Below are positions 1 through 9,354 of a stretch of DNA of 33,781 nt, piece after piece (the first letter of the stretch is position 1; every line of letters starts with the position of its first letter). Origin of the DNA: Granulicatella sp041433555 (GTDB lineage Bacteria; Bacillota; Bacilli; Lactobacillales; Aerococcaceae); the NCBI RefSeq assembly GCF_041433555.1, contig NZ_JAPWBR010000021.1:1-33781 (forward strand), given 5' to 3'. The position numbers and the translations under genes are program-made. The notes beneath the pieces were generated by a model, which was not told the origin of the DNA, ran no database searches, and was given only the letters and a program-made list of their open reading frames with translations.

Positions 1-1
1 A

Positions 2-27
2 CACCCTGTAGCTTTCACTACAGGGTG
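2..27 (-). terminator. Rho-independent terminator after rpoC
   Basis: A perfect 10-bp inverted repeat (CACCCTGTAG at 2-11 and its complement at 18-27) encloses a 6-nt loop and starts 14 bases beyond the rpoC stop codon. Any U tract would lie left of base 1, outside the window, so only the hairpin is seen. Confidence 0.8.
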
Positions 28-41
28 CTTAAAGTCACAGA

Positions 42-3000
42 TTATTCATTTGTGTCTTCTTCAGAAGTTGCTGGTTCCCCAACTAAACCTTCTGTTTGTT
101 CCACTGGTAATACTGGTTCTGAAGTACTTGTTTCCATATTGCGGTAACGAGCCATACCTGTACCAGCAGGGATGATCTTACCGATGATAACATTTTCTTT
201 CAATCCTAGTAAGTGGTCTTTCTTGCCGCGGATAGAAGCATCTGTCAAGACACGAGTTGTTTCTTGGAATGATGCAGCAGACAAGAAGCTGTTTGTTTCT
301 AATGAAGCTTTTGTAATACCTAATAATACAGGACGAGCTGTCGCAGGTACTTCACCGTTCATGATTGCAGAACGGTTACGTTCTGTAAAGTCTGCAATAT
401 CAAGTAATGTTCCTGGAAGGATTTCAGTTGAACCTGGATCCATTACGCGAACTTTACGTAACATTTGACGAACCATTACCTCAACGTGTTTATCGCCGAT
501 TTCTACCCCTTGCATACGGTATACTTTTTGTACTTCACGTAATAAGTAGTTTTCAACTGATAATACATCACGAACACGTAATAATTCTTTAGGATCGATA
601 GAACCTTCTGTTAATGGAGCACCACGATCGATGATTTGTCCTTCTTCCACTTTTAGACGAGCTGTAAATGGAACTGTATAAGAACGAGTATCTGTAGAAC
701 CTTTAATCGTAATTTCTTTTGTACGACTTCCAGCATTTTCTTCGATAGAAACTACTTCACCCGCTACTTCACTGATTGTCGCAACCCCTTTAGGATTACG
801 CGCTTCGAAGATTTCTTGGATACGAGGTAAACCTTGAGTAATATCGTCTCCGGCAACCCCACCGGTATGGAACGTACGCATTGTTAACTGTGTACCAGGT
901 TCCCCGATTGATTGAGCGGCAATTGTACCAACTGCTTCCCCAACTTCAACTTCTGAACCTGTAGCTAAGTTACGTCCGTAACAGTATTTACATACCCCAT
1001 GTTTTGTATCACATGTGAAGGCTGAACGAATTGTAATTTCTTCGATTCCAGCTTCGATAATCTTACGAGCAATATCTTCAGTAATGATTTCATTGCGTGC
1101 TACTAACACTTCACCTGTTTCAGGATGTTTCACTGAACGTTGTGCGTAACGTCCTAACATACGTTCTTCAAGTGTTTCAATGACTTCATTTCCTTCTTTA
1201 ATCGCAGTAATTGTTAAACCACGATCGCTTCCGCAGTCTGTTTCACGAATGATCACATCTTGCGCAACGTCTACTAAACGACGAGTTAAGTAACCTGAGT
1301 CGGCTGTCTTCAAGGCCGTATCGGTCATCCCTTTACGAGCACCGTGAGTAGACAAGAACATTTCCATAACGGTTAACCCTTCACGGAAGTTTGATGTTAC
1401 CGGTAATTCCATGATCTTACCGTTAGGAGCGGCCATCAATCCACGCATACCAGCAAGCTGAGTAAAGTTAGAGATGTTACCACGGGCTCCAGAATCACTC
1501 ATCATGAAGATTGGGTTACGAGAACCTAATGTGCGAATTAACGCTTTTTGGATATCATCTTTCGCTTTGTTCCATGTTTCGATAACACGTTCATAACGTT
1601 CATCATCTGTAATTAAACCACGACGGAATAATTTAGAGATGTTGTCGACTTGTTTATGTGCTTCTTCAAGAATTTCTTTCTTGTTGTCCGCAACTGAAAT
1701 ATCTGCAATCCCTACTGTTAAACCAGCACGAGTTGAGAATTTATATCCTAAGTCTTTCATACGGTCTAACATCATTGAAGTTTCAGTGATATGGAATCGT
1801 TTGAACACTTCGGCGATGATTTGACCTAAGTTTTTCTTCTTGAATGGTGCAACGATTTCGCGTCCTGCGATTTCTTCTTTAATGTTTGCCCCTGCTTCTA
1901 AGAAGTATTTATCTGGTGTAGCCACTTCTAAGTTTTCCATTGTTGGCTCATTTAAGTAAGGGAATTCGTTTGGCATGATTTCGTTGAATAATAATTTACC
2001 AACAGTCGTTACCATCATTCTCTCTTTTTGCCACTCTGTAAATGGTTTATGTGGAAGTGAGCTTGCAGGAATTGCAATACGGCTGTGTAAATGAACATAT
2101 CCATTGTTGTAAGCCAAGATTGCTTCGTCCATGTCTTTGAAGAACATACCTTCACCAACACGGCCTTCTTGTTCCATTGTTAAGTAATAGTTCCCTAAAA
2201 CCATGTCTTGAGATGGTGTAACAACTGGTTTACCATCTTTAGGGTTTAGGATGTTTTGAGCCGCTAACATTAATAAGCGAGCTTCAGCTTGAGCTTCTTG
2301 AGATAGTGGCACGTGAACCGCCATTTGGTCTCCGTCAAAGTCGGCATTGTAGGCTTCACACACTAATGGGTGAAGACGAATCGCACGACCTTCTACTAGA
2401 GTTGGTTCGAACGCTTGAATCCCTAATCTGTGAAGCGTAGGTGCACGGTTCAATAGAACTGGGTGCTCACGAATTACTTCTTCAAGGATTCCCCAAATAT
2501 CGTCATCTAAACGTTCAATTTTACGTTTAGCGCTCTTGATGTTTCCAGCGATTTCACGTTCAACTAATTCTTTCATTACGAAAGGTTTGAATAATTCAAT
2601 CGCCATTTCTTTAGGAAGACCACATTGGTACATCTTCAAGTTTGGTCCTACTACGATTACAGAACGTCCAGAGTAGTCTACACGTTTACCAAGTAGGTTT
2701 TGACGGAAACGACCTTGTTTCCCTTTAAGCATGTGGCTTAATGATTTCAATGGACGGTTACCTGGTCCAGTTACTGGACGGCCACGACGACCATTATCGA
2801 TTAAAGCATCCACTGCTTCTTGTAACATACGTTTTTCGTTTTGAACGATGATACGTGGTGCGTTTAATTCTAATAAACGTTTTAGACGGTTATTACGGTT
2901 AATCACACGACGGTATAAATCGTTCAAGTCACTTGTTGCAAAACGTCCACCTTCTAATTGAACCATTGGACGTAAATCTGGTGGGATAACTGGAATAACA

Positions 3001-3686
3001 TCCATTACCATCCATCCAGGTTGATTTCCTGATTCTTTGAAGGCATCTAAAATATCTAAACGACGGATTGCACGAGTACGTTTTTGACCTTGAGCTGTTT
3101 TCAACTCTTCTTTTAATTCAGCGATTTCAGCGTCTAAGTCAACGTTGTTTAATAACTCTTGAACAGCTTCCGCACCCATTGCAGCATGGAAACGAGTTCC
3201 GAATTCTGCACGTTTTTCACGGTATTCACGTTCAGTTAATAATTGTTTGTGCATTAATGTTGTGTCGCCAGCGTCGATAACAACGTAGCTTGCAAAATAA
3301 ATGACTTCTTCCAACGCACGTGGACTCATGTCTAACACAAGTCCCATGCGGCTTGGAATGCCTTTGAAGTACCACACGTGTGATACTGGAGCTGCTAATT
3401 CGATGTGTCCCATACGTTCACGACGAACTTTTGAGCGCGTTACTTCAACGCCACAACGATCGCAGACTTTCCCTTTGTTGTTGATTTTCTTTAATTTACC
3501 ACAAGAACATTCTAAGTCTTTTGTTGGACCAAAGATTTTCTCGCAGAATAAACCATCGCGTTCTGGTTTTAAAGTACGGTAGTTGATTGTTTCTGGTTTT
3601 GTAACTTCACCATGTGACCACTCACGGATTTTCTCCGGAGAAGCTAACCCAATCTGCATACTTTCAAAATTATTTACATCTATCAA
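42..3686 (-). CDS. rpoC: DNA-directed RNA polymerase subunit beta'
   Basis: This is the catalytic beta' subunit of RNA polymerase, 1214 aa, a normal length for Firmicutes. The N-terminal zinc ribbon is intact (C60, C62, C75, C78). The active-site Mg2+ motif NADFDGDQ lies at residues 447-454, and the second zinc site is formed by C818, C892, C899 and C902. The trigger loop region (QSIGEPGTQLTMRTFHTGG) is near 925-943. The C-terminus is a short acidic tail. The start is TTG (minus-strand codon at 3684-3686), preceded by GGGAGGT about 8 nt upstream. It follows rpoB after a 51-bp gap with no promoter or terminator visible, so the two are co-transcribed. Identification is certain. Confidence 0.99.
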   Translation of the reverse strand: MIDVNNFESMQIGLASPEKIREWSHGEVTKPETINYRTLKPERDGLFCEKIFGPTKDLECSCGKLKKINNKGKVCDRCGVEVTRSKVRRERMGHIELAAPVSHVWYFKGIPSRMGLVLDMSPRALEEVIYFASYVVIDAGDTTLMHKQLLTEREYREKRAEFGTRFHAAMGAEAVQELLNNVDLDAEIAELKEELKTAQGQKRTRAIRRLDILDAFKESGNQPGWMVMDVIPVIPPDLRPMVQLEGGRFATSDLNDLYRRVINRNNRLKRLLELNAPRIIVQNEKRMLQEAVDALIDNGRRGRPVTGPGNRPLKSLSHMLKGKQGRFRQNLLGKRVDYSGRSVIVVGPNLKMYQCGLPKEMAIELFKPFVMKELVEREIAGNIKSAKRKIERLDDDIWGILEEVIREHPVLLNRAPTLHRLGIQAFEPTLVEGRAIRLHPLVCEAYNADFDGDQMAVHVPLSQEAQAEARLLMLAAQNILNPKDGKPVVTPSQDMVLGNYYLTMEQEGRVGEGMFFKDMDEAILAYNNGYVHLHSRIAIPASSLPHKPFTEWQKERMMVTTVGKLLFNEIMPNEFPYLNEPTMENLEVATPDKYFLEAGANIKEEIAGREIVAPFKKKNLGQIIAEVFKRFHITETSMMLDRMKDLGYKFSTRAGLTVGIADISVADNKKEILEEAHKQVDNISKLFRRGLITDDERYERVIETWNKAKDDIQKALIRTLGSRNPIFMMSDSGARGNISNFTQLAGMRGLMAAPNGKIMELPVTSNFREGLTVMEMFLSTHGARKGMTDTALKTADSGYLTRRLVDVAQDVIIRETDCGSDRGLTITAIKEGNEVIETLEERMLGRYAQRSVKHPETGEVLVARNEIITEDIARKIIEAGIEEITIRSAFTCDTKHGVCKYCYGRNLATGSEVEVGEAVGTIAAQSIGEPGTQLTMRTFHTGGVAGDDITQGLPRIQEIFEARNPKGVATISEVAGEVVSIEENAGSRTKEITIKGSTDTRSYTVPFTARLKVEEGQIIDRGAPLTEGSIDPKELLRVRDVLSVENYLLREVQKVYRMQGVEIGDKHVEVMVRQMLRKVRVMDPGSTEILPGTLLDIADFTERNRSAIMNGEVPATARPVLLGITKASLETNSFLSAASFQETTRVLTDASIRGKKDHLLGLKENVIIGKIIPAGTGMARYRNMETSTSEPVLPVEQTEGLVGEPATSEEDTNE

Positions 3687-3737
3687 GGGGCCTACCTCCC
3701 TTTCTTTTGGAATTGCCCTACGATTCCAATAGTTCTA

Positions 3738-6700
3738 TTACTCTTCGTCAGTATCAAAATTGTCTTCAACGTCTTCTACATCGGCTGCATCTTCTTCAGC
3801 TGTATCAGCTGCTTCTTCTGCTGCTGATAATTCAGCTGCACGATCAGAATACTCATCTAATTGAGCACGTCTATCATTTGTTCTTTCAACGTCACTGAAA
3901 CGAATTCCTTCGTCTTCGTCCATATCTTCAAGTTTGATTTCTTCATCTTGTGCGTCAAGTACTTTCATATCAAGACCTAAAGCTTGTAATTCTTTTACTA
4001 ATACGCGGAATGATTCTGGAACTCCTGGACGTGAAATTTGTTGACCTTTAACGATTGATTCGTAAGTCTTCACACGACCAACAACGTCATCTGATTTGTA
4101 CGTTAGGATTTCTTGTAATGTATAAGCAGCACCATAAGCTTCTAGTGCCCATACTTCCATTTCCCCGAAACGTTGTCCACCAAATTGCGCTTTACCTCCA
4201 AGAGGTTGTTGTGTAACGAGTGAGTATGGTCCAATTGAACGAGCGTGAAGTTTGTCGTCAACCATGTGGGCAAGTTTGATCATGTACATAACCCCTACTG
4301 ACACACGGTTATCGAATGGTTCACCTGTACGTCCATCATATAGAATTGTTTTCGCATCACGAGCCATACCCGCTTCTGCAACAGTTCCCCATACGTCTTC
4401 ATCTTGTGCACCATCGAATACTGGTGTAGCGATGTAAATACCTAATTCACGAGCAGCCATCCCTAAGTGTAACTCTAACACTTGTCCGATGTTCATACGT
4501 GAAGGTACCCCTAATGGGTTTAACATGATGTCAACTGGTGTTCCATCTGGTAAGAATGGCATATCTTCTTCCGGCATAATACGGGAAACAACCCCTTTAT
4601 TACCGTGACGTCCGGCCATCTTATCCCCTTCATTGATTTTACGTTTTTGTACAATATATACACGAACTAATTTGTTTACGCCAGGTGCTAATTCATCACC
4701 TGCTGCACGTGTGAACACACGTACATCGCGGACAATACCGCCACCGCCGTGAGGTACACGTAGAGACGTGTCACGAACTTCACGAGCTTTTTCACCGAAG
4801 ATTGCGTGTAATAAACGTTCTTCTGGTGATTGTTCTGTTAACCCTTTAGGAGTTACTTTACCGACTAAGATGTCACCATCTTTAACTTCGGCACCGATAC
4901 GGATAATTCCGTCAGCGTCAAGGTTCTTCAATGCGTCTTCCCCAACGTTTGGAATCTCACGAGTAATTTCTTCAGGTCCAAGTTTTGTATCACGAGCTTC
5001 TGAATCGTAGTCGTCGATGTGGATTGATGTATACACATCGTCTTTCACTAAACGTTCACTCATGATAACCGCATCCTCGTAGTTGTAACCTTCCCAAGTC
5101 ATGAACGCTACTAGAACGTTTTGTCCTAATGCTAATTCACCTTTTTCCATAGAAGGTCCGTCTGCTAGGATTTCGCCTTTAACCACTTTATCCCCTTGTG
5201 CCACGATTGGACGTTGGTTGTAACACATACCCGCGTTTGATCCGTGGAACTTAGTGATTTGGTAAGTATCTAATGAGCCATCAGCTGTACGTACACGTAC
5301 TTCTTTAGCATCAACGAATTCGACAACACCATCGCGTTTACATAACAAGGCAACCCCTGAGTCATGCGCAGATACGTATTCCATACCTGTACCGATAAAT
5401 GGTGCTTTTGGATTTAACAATGGAACAGCTTGACGTTGCATGTTCGCACCCATCAACGCACGGTTTGAGTCGTCGTTTTCTAAGAATGGGATACATGCTG
5501 TCGCAACTGCAACTACTTGTTTTGGAGAAACGTCCATGTAGTCCACGCGGTCTACTGGCACTTCTAAGTTTTCAGATACGTAACGCGCCATAACAACATC
5601 GTTCACGAAGCTTCCGTCTTCATTTAATGGAGAGTTCGCTTGCGCTACTACGAAGCTATCTTCTTCGTCAGCTGTTAAGTAGTCGATTTTATCTGTAACT
5701 TTATGAGTGTTCCAGTCTACACGACGGTATGGAGTTTCGATGAAACCATATTTGTTGATCTTCGCATATGTTGATAAGCTGTTGATCAACCCGATGTTTG
5801 GTCCCTCAGGAGTTTCGATAGGACACATACGGCCATAGTGAGAATAGTGAACGTCACGAACTTCATATCCGGCACGGTCACGAGTCAAACCACCAGGTCC
5901 TAACGCTGATAGACGGCGTTTGTGTGTTAACTCTCCTAATGGGTTTGTTTGGTCCATGAATTGTGATAATTGAGAAGATCCGAAGAACTCTTTAATTGCC
6001 GCAACGACTGGACGAATATTGACTAATTGTTGTGGTGTCACTGTCGCAGTGTCTTGGATAGACATACGTTCGCGAACCACACGTTCCATACGAGATAACC
6101 CGATACGGAATTGGTTTTGTAATAATTCCCCTACTGAACGGATACGACGGTTTCCTAAGTGGTCGATGTCGTCTGTTGTACCGATTCCTTCGTAAAGGTT
6201 TAAGAAGTAGCTGATTGTTGCGATAATGTCGCTTGCAGTTACGTGTTTCACGTCTTCAGCAACGTTTCCGTTACCGATGATTTTAATCACGCGTTCTGGG
6301 TCAGCTGGTGAATAAACTTCTACTGTTTGAATTGTTACAGGGTCTTTAATCACACCGTCTTCTGATGGATGTAATGTAAATAAGTTTGCACCTTTTTCAA
6401 GTACTTCTACTACTTTTTCCATTACGTCGCGCTCAAGAACAGTTCCTTTTTCAACAACGATTTCTCCTGTTTCAGGATCTACTAAGTTCTCAGCGATTGT
6501 TTGGTGTAATAAACGAGTTTTAAGGTTTAATTTCTTGTTGACTTTATAACGTCCAACTGCTGCTAAGTCATAGCGGCGTGGGTCGAAGAAACGAGCTGTT
6601 AATAAGTTACGTGAACTTTCAGCTGTTTTTGGTTCACCAGGACGTAGACGGTCATAAATATCTTTTAATGCTTCTTCTGTACGAGATTCATCCATACGTT

Positions 6701-7379
6701 TATGAACATCTTTATCTAATGTTAAACGTAATGTTTCGCTATCTCCGAAGATTTCTTGGATAAGGTCATCTGAACCAAAACCTAACGCACGAACTAATAC
6801 CGTTAATGGGATTTTACGAGTACGGTCGATACGTACATAAGAAATGTCTTTTGAGTCTGTTTCGTACTCTAACCATGCACCACGGTTTGGAATTAATGTT
6901 GAACCATATAATTGTTTACCGTTTTTGTCAGGTCTGTCATGGAAATAAGCACCAGGAGAACGAACTAATTGAGATACAATTACACGCTCTGCACCATTAA
7001 TGATAAATGTACCCATTTCAGTCATTAATGGGAAGTCACCGAAGAATACTTCTTGGTCTTTTACTTCGCCAGTTTCTTTGTTCACTAAACGCATTTTCAC
7101 GTAAATTGGAGCCGCGTAATTTGCGTCGTGGTTTCTAGCTTCTTGTATGTTATATTTTGGAGCATGTAATTCGTAATCTAAGAATTCCAATGACAAGTTA
7201 CCAGTGTGGTCTTCGATTGGAGAAATATCCTTGAACATTTCGCGGATACCTTCATCTAGGAACCATTGGTAAGAATCTGTTTGGATTTCAATCAGATTAG
7301 GTAATTCTAATACTTCACTGATTCGTGCATAACTTCTACGCACACGGTGTCTACCGTATTTCACATCATGATGTGCCAA
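3738..7379 (-). CDS. rpoB: DNA-directed RNA polymerase subunit beta
   Basis: This is the beta subunit of RNA polymerase, 1213 aa from the start chosen here. The open frame extends 37 codons further upstream to 7490, but family similarity begins at LAHHDVKYGRHRVRRSYARISEV, which lines up with the usual MxGxxVKYGRH start. A TTG codon there (7377-7379) has AGGGG about 8 nt upstream, so I take TTG as the start. The rifampicin pocket, around residues 467-496 (SSQLSQFMDQ, HKRRLSALGPGG), keeps the sensitive-type residues Q470, D476, H486 and S491. A long acidic tail rich in Asp, Glu and Ala ends the protein. The gene has its own promoter and a long structured leader, and is not preceded by rplJ-rplL. 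Confidence 0.98.
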   Translation of the reverse strand: MAHHDVKYGRHRVRRSYARISEVLELPNLIEIQTDSYQWFLDEGIREMFKDISPIEDHTGNLSLEFLDYELHAPKYNIQEARNHDANYAAPIYVKMRLVNKETGEVKDQEVFFGDFPLMTEMGTFIINGAERVIVSQLVRSPGAYFHDRPDKNGKQLYGSTLIPNRGAWLEYETDSKDISYVRIDRTRKIPLTVLVRALGFGSDDLIQEIFGDSETLRLTLDKDVHKRMDESRTEEALKDIYDRLRPGEPKTAESSRNLLTARFFDPRRYDLAAVGRYKVNKKLNLKTRLLHQTIAENLVDPETGEIVVEKGTVLERDVMEKVVEVLEKGANLFTLHPSEDGVIKDPVTIQTVEVYSPADPERVIKIIGNGNVAEDVKHVTASDIIATISYFLNLYEGIGTTDDIDHLGNRRIRSVGELLQNQFRIGLSRMERVVRERMSIQDTATVTPQQLVNIRPVVAAIKEFFGSSQLSQFMDQTNPLGELTHKRRLSALGPGGLTRDRAGYEVRDVHYSHYGRMCPIETPEGPNIGLINSLSTYAKINKYGFIETPYRRVDWNTHKVTDKIDYLTADEEDSFVVAQANSPLNEDGSFVNDVVMARYVSENLEVPVDRVDYMDVSPKQVVAVATACIPFLENDDSNRALMGANMQRQAVPLLNPKAPFIGTGMEYVSAHDSGVALLCKRDGVVEFVDAKEVRVRTADGSLDTYQITKFHGSNAGMCYNQRPIVAQGDKVVKGEILADGPSMEKGELALGQNVLVAFMTWEGYNYEDAVIMSERLVKDDVYTSIHIDDYDSEARDTKLGPEEITREIPNVGEDALKNLDADGIIRIGAEVKDGDILVGKVTPKGLTEQSPEERLLHAIFGEKAREVRDTSLRVPHGGGGIVRDVRVFTRAAGDELAPGVNKLVRVYIVQKRKINEGDKMAGRHGNKGVVSRIMPEEDMPFLPDGTPVDIMLNPLGVPSRMNIGQVLELHLGMAARELGIYIATPVFDGAQDEDVWGTVAEAGMARDAKTILYDGRTGEPFDNRVSVGVMYMIKLAHMVDDKLHARSIGPYSLVTQQPLGGKAQFGGQRFGEMEVWALEAYGAAYTLQEILTYKSDDVVGRVKTYESIVKGQQISRPGVPESFRVLVKELQALGLDMKVLDAQDEEIKLEDMDEDEGIRFSDVERTNDRRAQLDEYSDRAAELSAAEEAADTAEEDAADVEDVEDNFDTDEE

Positions 7380-7407
7380 CTCTTCCACCCCTATAAAATT
7401 AGTATTG

Positions 7408-7435
7408 ATAAATGTTACATTTTGATGACATTTAT
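7408..7435 (-). promoter_or_regulatory. Hairpin in rpoB leader near the start
   Basis: ATAAATGT (7408-7415) and ACATTTAT (7428-7435) form an 8-bp AU-only stem with a 12-nt loop, about 30 nt before the rpoB TTG start. It may influence translation or simply be part of the leader fold. Confidence 0.4.
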
Positions 7436-7477
7436 TAAAAGTTCGTAACAAATGAAGATTTCGGTCGATTTTTAAAC

Positions 7478-7533
7478 AAAAAAAAACCAAAAGAATTGTT
7501 TGCTGTCATTTGTGAAAAATGCAAATTCTTTTG
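7478..7533 (-). promoter_or_regulatory. Terminator-like hairpin inside the rpoB leader (possible attenuator)
   Basis: Read on the minus strand, a 10-bp stem (CAAAAGAATT at 7524-7533 with its complement at 7488-7497), with an inner TGC/GCA pairing, is followed at once by a G and nine U. It lies about 75-130 nt after the predicted start of transcription and about 100 nt before the rpoB start codon. The architecture is that of an intrinsic terminator within a leader. Lactic acid bacteria are known to carry a conserved RNA (Lacto-rpoB motif) in rpoB leaders; this region is in the right place, but I have not matched it to that model. Confidence 0.55.
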
Positions 7534-7614
7534 TTTTAAGCCTTTATTTGTAAGGAATTGGACAATATTTCAACCCCTCATACCGATTAAAATCCACACT
7601 TATTGCGTTATATT

Positions 7615-7643
7615 ATTATACACAAAATCCCAAGTGCCGTCAA
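7615..7643 (-). promoter_or_regulatory. Sigma-A promoter for rpoBC
   Basis: TTGACG (minus strand, 7638-7643), a 17-bp spacer and a perfect TATAAT (7615-7620) make a strong promoter. Transcription should start near 7608, giving a leader of about 230 nt. The -35 box lies in the loop of the deoC terminator hairpin. Confidence 0.85.
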
Positions 7644-7660
7644 GGTCGACAACACTTGGG
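7622..7660 (-). terminator. Terminator after deoC
   Basis: CCCAAGTG/CACTTGGG arms (7629-7636 and 7653-7660) flank a 16-nt loop, and the minus-strand transcript continues into ATTTTGTG. It ends the udp-deoC unit and overlaps the rpoB promoter. Confidence 0.75.
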
Positions 7661-7689
7661 AAATTTAGATTTTATCTGGTTTTTCGAGG

Positions 7690-8361
7690 TTAATAGGTAC
7701 CCTCTTCTACGGATTGATTCTTCACGATTTTCACAATCCGACTTGTTCCAAGACGACTTGCTCCTAATTCGATGAATTTTTCAGCATCTTCAATGCTAGA
7801 AATTCCGCCTGCAGCCTTCACAAGAACACCTTCGCCAACGTGTTTCTTCATTAATGCCACGTGCTCAAATGTTGCACCTGCAGTTGAGAAACCTGTTGAT
7901 GTCTTAATGAATTCAGCTCCTGCTCTAGTCACAACTTCACACATCTTGATGATTTCTTCTTCGGTAAGAAGCGCTGTTTCGATAATGACTTTTAAGATAT
8001 GTCCATTACACGCTTCATGGATTTGACGAATTTCATCTTCCACTACATCGAAGCGTCCATCTTTCACATCACCGATATTAATCACCATATCGATTTCACT
8101 AGCTCCGTTTTGGATGGCATCTTTTGTCTCGAAGACTTTTGTCGCAGTTGTGCTATAGCCGTTCGGGAATCCGATAACGGTACAGATGGCTAATTTGCCA
8201 TTCACGTATTCGCTCGCACGTTTAACAAAAGAAGCTGGGATACATGCTGACGCTGTTTCGTATTTCATCGCATCATCCAAAATCTCTTTAATTTCACTCC
8301 AAGTAGATGCTGGTAATAATAAAGTATGGTCTACTGTTTTTAAAATCTCTTTGATTTCCAT
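7690..8361 (-). CDS. deoC: Deoxyribose-phosphate aldolase
   Basis: The enzyme splits 2-deoxyribose 5-phosphate into glyceraldehyde 3-phosphate and acetaldehyde, the last step of deoxynucleoside breakdown in the cytosol. The protein has 223 aa, typical of the short Firmicutes form. The Schiff-base lysine is K153 in FIKTSTGF, the second lysine is K182 in VKAAGGI, and the conserved aspartate is D91 in EIDMVINIG, matching D102, K167 and K201 of the E. coli enzyme. An AGAGGG site precedes the ATG. It follows udp by 14 bp, so both are likely one transcript. No phosphopentomutase gene is in the window. Confidence 0.97.
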   Translation of the reverse strand: MEIKEILKTVDHTLLLPASTWSEIKEILDDAMKYETASACIPASFVKRASEYVNGKLAICTVIGFPNGYSTTATKVFETKDAIQNGASEIDMVINIGDVKDGRFDVVEDEIRQIHEACNGHILKVIIETALLTEEEIIKMCEVVTRAGAEFIKTSTGFSTAGATFEHVALMKKHVGEGVLVKAAGGISSIEDAEKFIELGASRLGTSRIVKIVKNQSVEEGTY

Positions 8362-8375
8362 AAAATCCCTCTTTC

Positions 8376-9149
8376 TTATTTAGCGCGGTCTTCTTTAATT
8401 AAGTTACGAAGTGCTTCAACAGCCACTTTAATCGCTGCTTCTGTATCATGAACGATTGGGTTTGATAACCCTGCTGCTTCACGCTCTTGGTTCCCTACTA
8501 CTAGGAAAGTAGATCCAACGCGAACTCCTAAATGGCTAGCCACCACGAATAACGCTGCTGATTCCATTTCAGAAGCCTTCACGCCAAGACGTTTCCAAGC
8601 TTCCCATTTATTTTGTAAGTCATAGCTTACTGGCATCACTTGAGGTTCATGTTGTCCGTAGAATGAATCTTTACATTGAACAACTCCTGCGTGTGTTGTG
8701 TAGCCTAAGCTCTTACCAGCATTTAGAAGCGCTGTTACGACATCGTAGTTCGCAATCGCTGGAAATTCGATCGGTGCGTACTCGCGTGTTGTTCCTTCTG
8801 TACGAATCGCACCTGTCGCAATCACGATATCGCCACCTTTAACGTCGATATCAATTCCGCCACATGTTCCAACACGGACAAAAGTATCTGCCCCACTGCG
8901 TACTAATTCTTCAAGCGCGATGGCAGCAGATGGTCCACCAATCCCTGTTGATGTCACACTGACTTTTTCTCCATCTAAGTATCCTGTGTATGTCACGTAC
9001 TCGCGGTTATCCGCCACTAGTTTCGCATCTTCAAAATGCTCTGCGATTTTCGCGCAACGTTTTGGGTCCCCTGGTAAAATCACATACCGACCTACATCGC
9101 CTTTACGTGTGTGAATATGATATTGTAATCCTTCTTCTGAATATTTCAT
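8376..9149 (-). CDS. udp: Uridine phosphorylase
   Basis: It cleaves uridine with phosphate to uracil and ribose 1-phosphate. The protein has 257 aa and belongs to the NP-I nucleoside phosphorylase family. It has the phosphate-binding LPGDP motif near residue 25, VRVGTCGG at 92-98, and the nucleoside-binding EMES motif at 194-197. The uracil-recognition segment reads SFYGQHEP around 162-168, as in the streptococcal uridine phosphorylases I remember. The start has AAGGAAG seven nt upstream. It is paired with deoC, so both ribo- and deoxynucleosides can be salvaged. A purine phosphorylase (DeoD) is the alternative, but the overall sequence fits Udp better. Confidence 0.9.
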   Translation of the reverse strand: MKYSEEGLQYHIHTRKGDVGRYVILPGDPKRCAKIAEHFEDAKLVADNREYVTYTGYLDGEKVSVTSTGIGGPSAAIALEELVRSGADTFVRVGTCGGIDIDVKGGDIVIATGAIRTEGTTREYAPIEFPAIANYDVVTALLNAGKSLGYTTHAGVVQCKDSFYGQHEPQVMPVSYDLQNKWEAWKRLGVKASEMESAALFVVASHLGVRVGSTFLVVGNQEREAAGLSNPIVHDTEAAIKVAVEALRNLIKEDRAK

Positions 9150-9191
9150 GTAAAACTTCCTTTCCTTGCACGATACGTGCCCTGATATTGC

Positions 9192-9232
9192 CCTAGCAAA
9201 CTAGGAAGGGGCCATGGTTTTTCCACAGCCCC
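9192..9232 (-). promoter_or_regulatory. Two hairpins in the udp leader
   Basis: In the transcript leading to udp, a GGGGC/GCCCC stem (9208-9212 with 9228-9232), extended by TGG/CCA after a two-base internal loop, is followed by a second hairpin of CCTAG/CTAGG arms (9192-9196 and 9201-9205) with a UUUG-type loop. No U tract follows, so neither is an ordinary terminator. The wider leader (9150-9354) also holds a weak promoter candidate with TTGCAA as -35 near 9287-9292 but no good -10 at standard spacing. Confidence 0.5.
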
Positions 9233-9354
9233 AGATAGGAGGATGATGACAAATCTTCATCAAATAATTATGCCTATAAATGCGTTTTGCAAGTATAGTT
9301 GAAAGGATTAAATAATTGGATATACAGTTACCATAATTATCTCTATTTGCCTAT

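Noticed and set aside
6040..6110. Rifampicin-resistance changes in rpoB
   Set aside because: The resistance-determining residues Q, D, H and S are all of the sensitive type, so nothing unusual is present there.
7380..7490. Upstream extension of rpoB by 37 codons
   Set aside because: The extra residues do not match the family, and the TTG at 7377-7379 has a proper ribosome binding site; the region is leader RNA.
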